From an uncultured Pseudohongiella sp. (GTDB taxonomy: Bacteria > Pseudomonadota > Gammaproteobacteria > Pseudomonadales > Pseudohongiellaceae), in contig CACBCS010000004.1 in the NCBI GenBank assembly GCA_902537815.1, positions 1-64,000 on the forward strand: a stretch of 64,000 bases of DNA, read 5' to 3'. Shown one piece after another: positions 39,429 to 47,478 of the stretch. Within the stretch, counting starts at the first letter, position 1; each line of letters starts with the position of its first letter. The translations under genes and the position numbers were made by a program. Below the pieces are notes generated by a model. The model was not told where the DNA came from. It saw only the letters and a program-made list of their open reading frames with translations, and did no database searches.

Positions 39429-39865
39429 TTTGAATGTCCTCTTTGTGTCAGGGTTGGGTCGGAATCAGGATCTGCCAGCGCCTGCAGGTGCTCCAGCGCT
39501 TCAGTGGCTTTGTCTCGCGGTACAAAAACATGATCGTGGTAGCGGGCAGCAATGACGTTGGCCGGTATCCCGTGCTCAGCCAGACAGGAGGAGACCGCTG
39601 TGGTGAGGCCGACCGCATCCAGGCTGGAATGCACACGAAGAGTGATGCCTTTGAATACGCCTTGATAGTCCAAACCCTCTGCATCCGCCCGCTCCTGGGA
39701 GATGAGGAGACTGAGCCCTTCTGCTTCACTGAAGCTTGCCAGCGGTTTCAGGCGGGACAGACTCTCCGATTCGGGGTTTGTAACCGTGCAGAAAACATAA
39801 TCCCCATCAAGCAAGAGGGGATTCAGATTAGACAGTAAATTACCGAGGTCGGTTTCGCCGGACAA
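39425..39865 (-). CDS. ACT domain-containing protein (DUF2241-like)
   Basis: A cytoplasmic protein of 146 residues starting with SGETDLGNLLSNL, the usual beginning of this ACT subfamily. The TTG at 39865 is preferred because GGAGAGGGAAGG lies 5-17 bases upstream; another TTG at 39925 in the same frame lacks a good ribosome site and adds 20 unconserved residues. The conserved blocks DGDYVFCTV, EAEGLSLLI and HDHVFVP are visible. ACT domains usually bind amino acids, but the role of this small family is unknown. The last bases overlap the penicillin acylase start (ATGA), so translation is coupled. A ligand-responsive or salvage link to the amidase is speculative. Confidence 0.82.
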   Translation of the reverse strand: MSGETDLGNLLSNLNPLLLDGDYVFCTVTNPESESLSRLKPLASFSEAEGLSLLISQERADAEGLDYQGVFKGITLRVHSSLDAVGLTTAVSSCLAEHGIPANVIAARYHDHVFVPRDKATEALEHLQALADPDSDPTLTQRGHSK

Positions 39866-39954
39866 CTTATGCCTTCCCTCTCCTTCGAAAGCTGACAATG
39901 CCGCCAGGTTCCGGAACGCCGGCAAGCAGCCCGAGCAGCCTGTTCACCGCGGTG

Positions 39955-40800
39955 CTATTCAAGTTCAGCGGCTATTTCCGCATAGAAACCCGGAACGCTG
40001 CGGCGCATGAACAGGCCGTCTTCTGCCTGAGTCCAGCTCAGCCCCGGGTCCTTGATCTGCTCAGAAGCCTCGTCTGCCGACACTCCCGCACGGATGAGTT
40101 CAGCCATTCGCTGGCGCACAGACTCCATCTGGTTCCTGAAATTCAGGATATCGCGACGGTTCATAATCCCGCCGTGGCCGGGAATCGCGGTATCGAAATC
40201 CAGCGCCAGTATGGCGGCCAGAGTACTTACCCATCCGCGACTGCTACCGCCATTCGCATAATCCAAAAATGGCGCTGTCGTGTGCAACAGGTCACCGCCA
40301 TGGATGGTTTTGAGATCCGGAAAATACACCACTGAATCGCCATTAGTATGTCCGGTACCAAGATGGAACACCTGCACCTCTACCCCACCCAGATAAATGG
40401 CTGTACTATCGGTGTAAGCTAGCCGCGGCAAACCCTTCTGATTGCCACGAAGCATATTGTCTCGGGCATTCTTGTGAGCAACGATTTCGGCCACTTCGAG
40501 AAAACCTGCGTTACTGCCACTGTGATCACCATGGTGGTGTGTATTGACAACGTACCGCACCGGCAGTGCGCTGACGCTGGCGATGAGTGACTGTATTTCT
40601 TCAAAGTCCTGCGGAAATTTGTCATCAATCAGAATAACGCCTTCCTCTGTCAGCCTGACTCCGATATTGCCTCCCGGTCCGGTGATCATGTAGAGGCCAT
40701 CTTTTACCTGCTCGATACCGAGTCTGGGCTGGGCCCACAATGCGGCGCAAGGCACCAGTAAACTCAGGAGCAGAGCCCCGCGCAATACGAGTGGAATCAT
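39955..40800 (-). CDS. Secreted metallo-beta-lactamase fold hydrolase
   Basis: A 281-residue exported protein with signal peptide (ends near ALWAQ) and the metallo-beta-lactamase motif VNTHHHGDHSGSN (HxHxDH) near residue 90. Further likely ligands are HLGTGHTNGD near 155 and the late HGG of IPGHGGIMN near 210. The subfamily is that of periplasmic MBL-fold proteins of unknown substrate found beside quinoprotein or scavenging genes; true antibiotic resistance is not implied. ATG start with AGAGAGG upstream. An 89-base gap separates it from the ACT gene on the same strand. Confidence 0.9.
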   Translation of the reverse strand: MIPLVLRGALLLSLLVPCAALWAQPRLGIEQVKDGLYMITGPGGNIGVRLTEEGVILIDDKFPQDFEEIQSLIASVSALPVRYVVNTHHHGDHSGSNAGFLEVAEIVAHKNARDNMLRGNQKGLPRLAYTDSTAIYLGGVEVQVFHLGTGHTNGDSVVYFPDLKTIHGGDLLHTTAPFLDYANGGSSRGWVSTLAAILALDFDTAIPGHGGIMNRRDILNFRNQMESVRQRMAELIRAGVSADEASEQIKDPGLSWTQAEDGLFMRRSVPGFYAEIAAELE

Positions 40801-40991
40801 GGGGGAACCTCTCTATTTTTTTGCTTTATCGTTTTATTCTTTTTATGTCGGCTTGTTTTATGGCGTCTTCGCAAGCCCGACGCACTGTGGCTTTTCATGT
40901 CAGAAGGACCACAGCCATCATTCATACACGATCAGCCACGCAAGCGCAAATTCTGTCGCTGACCTTTCACGACCTGCAGGCGGGCACCGAT

Positions 40992-41810
40992 TTACTCGGC
41001 CGCAGCGATAAACTGCCGCATCACGTTCAACACTTCATCAGGCTCAAACAGACGACCGCCCTGCTTTGCAAATTTTGTCAAAGCGGCATCATCAGGGAAA
41101 CTGAAATAATTGCCGCTATCAGGCTGCGCATCACGTTCGAGAGCGAGACCGCGATCCAGCACCTCTACCGCTTCAAGCATCCGCGCACAGCCTGACTCAT
41201 AAAGCGACAGAACATGCCATAAATAGGAGCGATCGGGCTGAACGGGAAGTCGGGTAGTCGTCACGATGCTGCCCGTATCTATCGAACTGTCCTCAATAAA
41301 ATGCAGAGTCGTTCCTATTTCGGACTCTTTATTCAACAGTGCCCAGAATGTCGCCATCACGCCCTTGTAGTCAGGCAATAAGCCGGAATGAAGATTCAAC
41401 ACCCCGTGCTTGGGCAACGAAATAGCTGGGTCACGAAGAATCACACCATAACGCACAGATAAGACCAAATCCGGTTCTGACTCCGCATAGCGCTCGAGCC
41501 CGGCAGTCTCATTTATCGCATTCAGCGTACTCACACCTCCGGTAATCCGCGCCCCCAACTGCTCGAAGCTGAAAAGCGTCTGACCCTCGCGCACGGGACC
41601 TGACGCGTCAGGATCCAACAGGGGCGCAATCAGACCATTTAAAAGATCCTGTTCCACGAATTTCAGATGCTGCAGAGGGACGGCCAGTGGTTTGCTGCCG
41701 ACCCGTGAAGAAAGGAACACTGTCACTTGATGCTCAGTCAAACCGGGGATCAAACGATTCAGCGCGAAACAACTGGCCAGGTCGCGATTCGTAAGAATGG
41801 TAACGTTCAT
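40992..41810 (-). CDS. Formyltransferase family protein (Fmt/ArnA-N-like)
   Basis: A 272-residue protein whose middle contains KHGVLNLHSGLLPDYKGVMA, the conserved formyltransferase block with the catalytic Asn-x-His-Ser arrangement, followed by GTTLHFIEDSSIDTGSIV with the conserved Asp. Such enzymes pass a formyl group from 10-formyltetrahydrofolate to an amine. It is not the housekeeping methionyl-tRNA formyltransferase: the N-terminal region lacks the standard Fmt opening and the C-terminal tRNA-binding domain is missing. Amino-sugar or amino-acid N-formylation is more likely (inference). It sits 72 bases downstream of the ModF-like gene in a minus-strand group with a PhyH dioxygenase. Confidence 0.83.
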   Translation of the reverse strand: MNVTILTNRDLASCFALNRLIPGLTEHQVTVFLSSRVGSKPLAVPLQHLKFVEQDLLNGLIAPLLDPDASGPVREGQTLFSFEQLGARITGGVSTLNAINETAGLERYAESEPDLVLSVRYGVILRDPAISLPKHGVLNLHSGLLPDYKGVMATFWALLNKESEIGTTLHFIEDSSIDTGSIVTTTRLPVQPDRSYLWHVLSLYESGCARMLEAVEVLDRGLALERDAQPDSGNYFSFPDDAALTKFAKQGGRLFEPDEVLNVMRQFIAAAE

Positions 41811-41882
41811 CTGAAATAGCTTTCGCTGTAAATTGAGAGCATGTTGCCGCGTCCTGCCGCTGTCTATCAGCCAACCGGCGTG

Positions 41883-43397
41883 TCAGAGGTCATGTTGCAC
41901 CACGCTGTGAGTGTGTTCTCCGGCAGACACGAACTCCAGCCGCTGATTGATGCAGACAGGCCACTCCTCGGAGACATGGCTGACGTAAATCAGCCGCGTG
42001 CGAGTCTGGCTGGCAATCAGGTCGAGAACTCCGAGAATCAGCTGCCGATGGTAATCGTCCAGACCCACACAAGGTTCGTCCAGAATCAGGACGGCAGGAT
42101 TTTTCACCATTGCGCGGGCGAGGAGCACCAGACGCTGCTGGCCGAATGACAGCTCATGATAATAGCAGGCCGCAGAGTCAGCCAGGCCAAGACAGGAGAG
42201 CCACGCTTTCGCAACAGCGCGGTCGCTGGCAACACTGTCGTCGTAGAGACCAACCGAATCATAAAGACCGCTTACTACCACATCCAGAGCCTTCCAGCCT
42301 TTCACATACTTATTGTGCAGCTCGTTGGACACCAGCCCGAATTGGGATTTGATCTCCCACACTGTCTCGCCACTTCCCCGCTGTGTTCCGAACAGCCGAA
42401 CTTTCTGGCCATAGGCCATGTGATTCTCTCCGCAAATCAGACTGAGCAGAGTTGATTTGCCGCATCCGTTAAGGCCTTCAATCAAAGTGTGATGGGAGCT
42501 CGTCATGCGCCACGTCACGGATTCAAGCACCCGTTTGTCGCCATAGTTCGCATGAACACCCTCAAGATCAATGATCACTTTGGGGGACGCGGATGCCGGC
42601 ATCTCAGGAGGTTCAGCAAGCGGCAGACTATCGGGTAATTCAGGGGTCCGCGCCATCCGCTCTCGGAAATACTGAGTGGCAAGCACTTCTGCAAGCAGGC
42701 CCTGCTTCGTTAATTCCAGGTTTTCAAGCAAGGCTAGGTGCGTGGTACCGGGCAGGATGTCGCGGTGTCGACGGCACAGCAACAGGCTACTGAAGCCTGA
42801 TTTGCGACGCGCTTCAATGCAATCAATAATTCGTTGGTGAGATGCCTTGTCGATACTCTCCAGCGGGTCATCAAACACCAGCAGCTTTCGCGGATCACCG
42901 ACCGCCGCGATTAATGCTCTGCCAATCAGCGCTCGCCTGATCTGGCCCGATGACAGAAACCGGATCCCTTTGAGCAGCAGCTTGTCGAGATCCAGCTGCT
43001 CTACGATTGAGTCATACGCATCAGACAAACCGTCACCGGGAGCAAGGCCGGAGCGCAGCAGCTGACTCACCGTGGTCCCCGGGTCTTCAGCGCGATCTCT
43101 GTATTCGCTCATATCAAGCCTGTTATCTCGCTGCCACAGACGTTGCTGCTCTTCAAAGGAGACCAGCACAATATCGCGACCGGGCTCCAGCCCTTCCCGA
43201 TACGTGACGTAGCTACCCGACTCGAGTCGTTTACCGGCGATCAGGTTCGCCAGCAAGGTCTTGCCAGATCCGTTACCACCGAACAGACACCAATGTTCAC
43301 CCTGCCGCACTGAGAAATGGGTAACACGCAACTGCGACTGGCGATTGATTCGGCAGCTGGCATGATCGACCCGCAGCAAACAGTCCTCGAACGTCAT
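41883..43397 (-). CDS. Double ATP-binding-cassette protein, ModF-like
   Basis: A 504-residue soluble protein with two ABC ATPase domains in one chain. Domain 1 has GGNGSGKT near residues 39-46, signature FLSSGQIRRALIGRAL and Walker B LLVFDDPLESID. Domain 2 has EGLNGCGKST near 300 and ELSFGQQRLVLLARAM followed by LILDEPCVGLD. No membrane segment is present. Length and spacing fit E. coli ModF (PhrA), a protein of unclear role linked to the molybdate locus. No modABC or molybdate genes are adjacent here. It lies between a PhyH dioxygenase gene (27 bases upstream) and a formyltransferase gene. Confidence 0.85.
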   Translation of the reverse strand: MTFEDCLLRVDHASCRINRQSQLRVTHFSVRQGEHWCLFGGNGSGKTLLANLIAGKRLESGSYVTYREGLEPGRDIVLVSFEEQQRLWQRDNRLDMSEYRDRAEDPGTTVSQLLRSGLAPGDGLSDAYDSIVEQLDLDKLLLKGIRFLSSGQIRRALIGRALIAAVGDPRKLLVFDDPLESIDKASHQRIIDCIEARRKSGFSSLLLCRRHRDILPGTTHLALLENLELTKQGLLAEVLATQYFRERMARTPELPDSLPLAEPPEMPASASPKVIIDLEGVHANYGDKRVLESVTWRMTSSHHTLIEGLNGCGKSTLLSLICGENHMAYGQKVRLFGTQRGSGETVWEIKSQFGLVSNELHNKYVKGWKALDVVVSGLYDSVGLYDDSVASDRAVAKAWLSCLGLADSAACYYHELSFGQQRLVLLARAMVKNPAVLILDEPCVGLDDYHRQLILGVLDLIASQTRTRLIYVSHVSEEWPVCINQRLEFVSAGEHTHSVVQHDL

Positions 43398-43424
43398 ACG
43401 AAGTGGTTTCCTTTGCAGGTCATG

Positions 43425-44285
43425 TCAATTGCGCAGCCCAAGACTGCGCAATAACCTGCCCATAGCGCGAACCGGCAGCGATCGGGTGCTGAGATCTGGC
43501 GGCAGGGAAAAATTAGGCTGACTGGGAATGCGAAACGGTTTGCGATAGCAAAGTTTACCGGGGCGGCTTTCCATCGGGGTGTAGTATCGGCAATTTTCGA
43601 AAAAATAATGCGTTACCTGTGAGTGCCTGCTGCGCGTGACATCTTTCCGGGCAGCACCACCATGCAGCAGATTCGCATGCCAGATAATCGCTTCCCCCTT
43701 CTCAAGCAGGCCGAGCTCCGACTGCAACCCATGTTCTGCAATGAGATCCTGAATGCTTAGTTCATAGGCGTAGTAATTCGAATAACCCGGCCCCAGACCT
43801 AAATCCTGCATCGAGAAATAAGGCAGCTTGTGACTCCCGGGGTAGTAAACTAGGGGACCATTCTCTGCGTCAATGTTTTCAAGGGCGACCCAGACGCCCA
43901 CCATAAAACCGGCTGGGATAGTATGAAAGTGAATGCTGTCTGAGTGAGGATATTGCGAAGTGCCTACCGGAAAATTCAAGGTCTGAAAAGGCAGAGGCTC
44001 ACGGTCCATTAGCATGCGCAACGCAGCGAGCACACTGTCGTGAACAGCCAGCTGCCGAACTGCGTCAACCTTTTCCCAGCCATCCTGACAGCGGATCGTC
44101 GCCAGGGGGTCTTGTTCATAGGCCGTTCCGTAGAGAGGCCGGACCTCAGTGACGATCTGATCGATCAGCTGCGGATCGAATCCGAAATCTACCTTCAGCA
44201 GACCCTGATCGGAAAAAGTCCTCAGCTGTTCGGGGCTCAGCGTAAAACGCTTATTGGCCATCACTGCCGGTTCTCCAGTGCTCAC
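43425..44285 (-). CDS. Phytanoyl-CoA dioxygenase (PhyH) family protein
   Basis: A 286-residue 2-oxoglutarate and Fe(II)-dependent oxygenase. The iron triad is visible as HSDSIHF (HxD) near residue 120 and the distal His of HANLLHGGA near 205, with a following Arg in SRHSQVTHYF for 2-oxoglutarate. The segment WVALENIDAENGPLVYYPGS is a PhyH hallmark. It would hydroxylate a small molecule; the substrate is unknown. GTG start with GAGAGG upstream; a 62-codon open frame ending in a four-base overlap precedes it, with no clear protein character. It probably leads the PhyH, ModF-like, formyltransferase group. Confidence 0.88.
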   Translation of the reverse strand: MSTGEPAVMANKRFTLSPEQLRTFSDQGLLKVDFGFDPQLIDQIVTEVRPLYGTAYEQDPLATIRCQDGWEKVDAVRQLAVHDSVLAALRMLMDREPLPFQTLNFPVGTSQYPHSDSIHFHTIPAGFMVGVWVALENIDAENGPLVYYPGSHKLPYFSMQDLGLGPGYSNYYAYELSIQDLIAEHGLQSELGLLEKGEAIIWHANLLHGGAARKDVTRSRHSQVTHYFFENCRYYTPMESRPGKLCYRKPFRIPSQPNFSLPPDLSTRSLPVRAMGRLLRSLGLRN

Positions 44286-44576
44286 AGCATGACCTCTCGC
44301 TGGATACGCTTCATTCGGGCTGGCTCGTCACTGGACAGTGCAAGGGGCACAGCGCCTTCCGGAGACGGGGCGGATCTGAGTTCTGAGGCCTGCGAAAAGA
44401 CGCCAGTGCCCGGACGAACACCCGGCATCAGTGTCAATTGCCAGAGTTTTCGGCTCTTTATGTATCGCACAATCAGGATTTATTAGTGTCAACCGCGAAC
44501 GTTTATAGCACTTTTCAGGCGCGGAGAGTATCTTCAGGGAAACGCCCGATTAAGCAGCTCTTTAGAGGAAAACACG

Positions 44577-45116
44577 ATGACAATCGGCAGCATCTTCATC
44601 CACAGAAAATCGTGCCAACCGGTCTGGCTGAGCCGCATACTGGCCTTCGCCGCCGGCGTCAGCATCGTCACAGGCAGCGGATCCGCCGCCGCACAAGGTG
44701 CCGAGGAGCAGGCAGTCCAGAACATAGTCAACCAGTTCTTTCAGGCGCTGGCCGAACGTGACCGAGCGCTGCTGGCCAGCATCACGCTACCCGGTTCCCT
44801 GAATATTTCCACTTCGGTTTCTAATCGGGGAGCGGCTGAAATTCGCATTCAGAACTACAAACAACTGTTGGACAATCTCGGCGGAGAAGGCCCGGCCTTA
44901 CTCGAGCGGGTCTGGAACCCGACCATTTTGATCAGACGCGATATCGCGACGTTCTGGGCGCCTTATGACTTTCATGTCAACGGCGTCTTCTCCCATTGCG
45001 GTATTGATTCGTTTCAACTGATCAAGCGGCAGGAAAAATGGTTTCTCACCAACCTGAGCTGGACCGTTGAGCGTGAGAACTGCGAAGTCAGCCCGCTGGG
45101 CCCACCGGCGTTCTGA
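44577..45116 (+). CDS. Secreted NTF2-like (SnoaL/DUF4440-type) protein
   Basis: A 179-residue exported protein. The signal peptide ends at about SAAAQ (residue 40). The mature part opens with EEQAVQNIVNQFFQALAERD, the alpha-helical start of the NTF2-like fold, followed by beta-strand segments ATFWAPYDFHVNG and QEKWFLTNLSWTVE. Members act as enzymes or ligand-binding domains; no catalytic residues can be assigned here. ATG is preceded by AGAGGAAAAC. It is monocistronic, convergent with the thiolase-like gene. Confidence 0.82.
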   Translation: MTIGSIFIHRKSCQPVWLSRILAFAAGVSIVTGSGSAAAQGAEEQAVQNIVNQFFQALAERDRALLASITLPGSLNISTSVSNRGAAEIRIQNYKQLLDNLGGEGPALLERVWNPTILIRRDIATFWAPYDFHVNGVFSHCGIDSFQLIKRQEKWFLTNLSWTVERENCEVSPLGPPAF

Positions 45117-45159
45117 CTGCGCTCCGGTTTGCGGCAGTCAGGCAACGGTGAGAGCATTC

Positions 45160-46737
45160 TCACTGCAGCACGAAAACATTGGTGTCGCCGCCGGTTTCTT
45201 CGGCCACACGCACCATGCCGAGTCGGCCGACCTGATCATGGTCGATAAAGCTGCGCAGCAATTCTGGGTCAGCCATCGAATTGGCCAGAAACCGCTCGTC
45301 GCTTGCCGCAAGGCGGCCCACGATAATCACCCTGTCCGGCTCTACCTGGCGAAACGCGACGGTATAGGCCTCAATAATTGCCTGCCCTGCGGGTCTTTCT
45401 GTGAAAAGAGGGTACTTCAGACCATCAACCACCGACTGAAGCGCGTGAAAATCGGGCAACTGCCAGGACTCGTGGTAAGGCGCACAGGAGTAAACCCCAC
45501 TGGCGTGCTTGGTGAGGTACCCCCCATTGGCAGTGATAAGGCCGAAGGTTCCCGGCGCTTCCCTCAGCTTCTCCACCATACTCGCGATGGCATGCATCGA
45601 GTAATTATTGCCCGGACCACCGAAAAACGGCAGACCACCAGTCACCGTCAGACCGCGGTGGTCCAGCCGGTCTAGGCCTAATTCATCGCAGGCAATTGCG
45701 ACTGCAGCAGGAAAGCAGGAGTAGATGTCAAAATAATCAATCTCGTCCACTGTTTTATCTGCCATACCCAGCGCCTGCCGCACGTTCATTCCAAGGGCCG
45801 GAGAGCTGTGGTAGTTGACTCGCTCAGACACCAGAATCTGCTCGTTGGCTTCGCTGCACCCGTGCAGAAATACCCACTTTTTCCGATCGATCCCCAGTGC
45901 CCTGGCGTGGTCCACAGAAGTCAGAATAACCGCCGCGCCCTGATTGACGCCGTCCATGGCGTTAAACCACTTGGGGTAGGGCAGACAGATGAATCGATTC
46001 TCTCCTGTTACCATGGCAAGTTCGCTGACTGAGCGGGGTGTGGCGTAACTGGCGAAGGGGTTCTCCGCCGCAACCGCATTGAACGGTTTCATCATCTCCG
46101 CCATTGCCCTGAGATGGGCGTCCAGGCTGTGACCCGCCTGTGCCCGGAGGGCACTTTCGAACAGCGGATAAGTCTGAATAGGCACTCCCAGACCGTGGGC
46201 AAATTCGTGGGCTGTGGCCAGCGCCTCACCAATACCTCTGTCTTCAAAGGGTCGATCGTCCGATTCCTGCCAGTCAAGCGCAAGATTTTCACGACGCGCG
46301 AGTTGGGCCGTCTTCAGCGCCTCTCCTCCCACTACCATCGCCAGTTTAAGTTCACCGGCCGCGATCCGAGAGGCCATTTCATTGATGTATTTCTGAGGGG
46401 TATTGCCCCCGACATTGCCATAAACGCCTAACTCAGGATTCAGGCCGAGTCGCGATGCAATCGCGTAGGGCGGATTTTCGGCACGCCCGAATGGATTCGG
46501 CGAACGAGGTCGGTTCCAGGAATCGGGAAAGATTCTTACCGACACCAGAGCATCAAGCGTCTCACTCACCCGTTCAGCAGCACCGGTATCCCTCAGGGCT
46601 GAAGCGCCGGCGGCGGCGGCAATGCCCATGGGCGATAAACTTTCCCTCGGCGGCCTCCCCCATTCCATGTATTGACCGACACCAACAAGAATCGGTGTGT
46701 TGCCGAAAGAGTCTGAGCTAGCACGCTTCATTTCCAT
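45160..46737 (-). CDS. Thiolase superfamily acetyl-CoA acetyltransferase-like protein
   Basis: A protein of about 525 residues related to the SCP-2-like thiolases annotated as acetyl-CoA acetyltransferases. The N-terminus TPILVGVGQYMEWG and GGNTPQKYINEMASRIAAGE match the family. The later YFDIYSCFPAAVAIACDELGL and GGPGNNYSMHAIASM stretch carries the conserved His. It lacks the textbook thiolase active-site Cys context in the first half, so it may act on an unusual substrate or be degradative rather than biosynthetic. Two close starts exist (GTG 46740, ATG 46737). No beta-oxidation partners are adjacent. Confidence 0.82.
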   Translation of the reverse strand: MEMKRASSDSFGNTPILVGVGQYMEWGRPPRESLSPMGIAAAAGASALRDTGAAERVSETLDALVSVRIFPDSWNRPRSPNPFGRAENPPYAIASRLGLNPELGVYGNVGGNTPQKYINEMASRIAAGELKLAMVVGGEALKTAQLARRENLALDWQESDDRPFEDRGIGEALATAHEFAHGLGVPIQTYPLFESALRAQAGHSLDAHLRAMAEMMKPFNAVAAENPFASYATPRSVSELAMVTGENRFICLPYPKWFNAMDGVNQGAAVILTSVDHARALGIDRKKWVFLHGCSEANEQILVSERVNYHSSPALGMNVRQALGMADKTVDEIDYFDIYSCFPAAVAIACDELGLDRLDHRGLTVTGGLPFFGGPGNNYSMHAIASMVEKLREAPGTFGLITANGGYLTKHASGVYSCAPYHESWQLPDFHALQSVVDGLKYPLFTERPAGQAIIEAYTVAFRQVEPDRVIIVGRLAASDERFLANSMADPELLRSFIDHDQVGRLGMVRVAEETGGDTNVFVLQ

Positions 46738-46824
46738 CACTTCGGATACTGGCGGCTAACCGCCTGAAATCAATCACCGCCAGACTGGGCTGTTCTCACC
46801 TCGACGGACTGGTCTCTGACCAGA

Positions 46825-47340
46825 CTAGAGCCAGCGCCGCACCTTTTCTTTGTAATCAAGATACTCCTGGCCAAAAACCTGCTCCAGATAAGCCTCTTCT
46901 TTTTCGATGGCTATCCTGGTAACCAACCATGCACCCGGCAGCGCGGACAGCACAAGCCAGAGATTGTCCATGACTAACCCCAGACCCACGTTCACCAGAC
47001 AGAAGCCGGCATAAATCGGATTGCGCGAGCGTCCATAGAGACCGTCTGTCACCAGCACAGTGGTGGTTTTCCAAGGCTGGATGGCGGTCTGATGCCTTTT
47101 GACGACATCGGCGACAATCAGCACCATGGCGATGCCCGCTACGATCAGCAGATAGCCGGCAGGCTGTATCAAGGCCGGCAACCGGGTTGATAACGCCCAG
47201 ATACCATCGAGCACCAAGCCAGTAACGATGAGCAACAAGAAAATAGCAGGCGGTGGAAATCTCACGGCTGCCCCTCTTTTTCGCACGGAACCTTTGCTCT
47301 TGTCGCTTGCTACCGAATCCTGCTGCGCTTCACTTTTCAA
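46825..47340 (-). CDS. Isoprenylcysteine carboxyl methyltransferase-like membrane methyltransferase
   Basis: A 171-residue integral membrane protein of the ICMT/PEMT type. Four hydrophobic segments are visible. The S-adenosylmethionine-binding signature GRSRNPIYAGFCLVNVGLGL and the C-terminal EEAYLEQVFGQEYLDYKEKVRRWL are typical. Bacterial members methylate unknown lipids or proteins. The TTG start at 47340 is supported by GAGGAGGG directly upstream. It is transcribed in the same direction as the thiolase-like gene 88 bases downstream. Confidence 0.85.
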   Translation of the reverse strand: MKSEAQQDSVASDKSKGSVRKRGAAVRFPPPAIFLLLIVTGLVLDGIWALSTRLPALIQPAGYLLIVAGIAMVLIVADVVKRHQTAIQPWKTTTVLVTDGLYGRSRNPIYAGFCLVNVGLGLVMDNLWLVLSALPGAWLVTRIAIEKEEAYLEQVFGQEYLDYKEKVRRWL

Positions 47341-47478
47341 TTGACCCTCCTCGACTGACCTTCCTCAACTCAACCGAAAGCCCGTTACAAGCCCTAGGGT
47401 ACCTAATGTCAGGCAACCAGTAACAATCTCACTATGCGCTGCTCGAGGCACAGTCCAGACACTCTGCTTCCCCGCCTA

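Noticed and set aside
39866-39925. Upstream TTG at 39925 as the start of the ACT-domain gene
   Set aside because: It lacks a ribosome-binding site and adds residues not typical of the family; TTG 39865 has a strong site.
44282-44470. A 62-codon minus-strand frame overlapping the PhyH start by four bases
   Set aside because: The overlap is suggestive, but the peptide has no domain, signal or membrane segment and no clear ribosome site.
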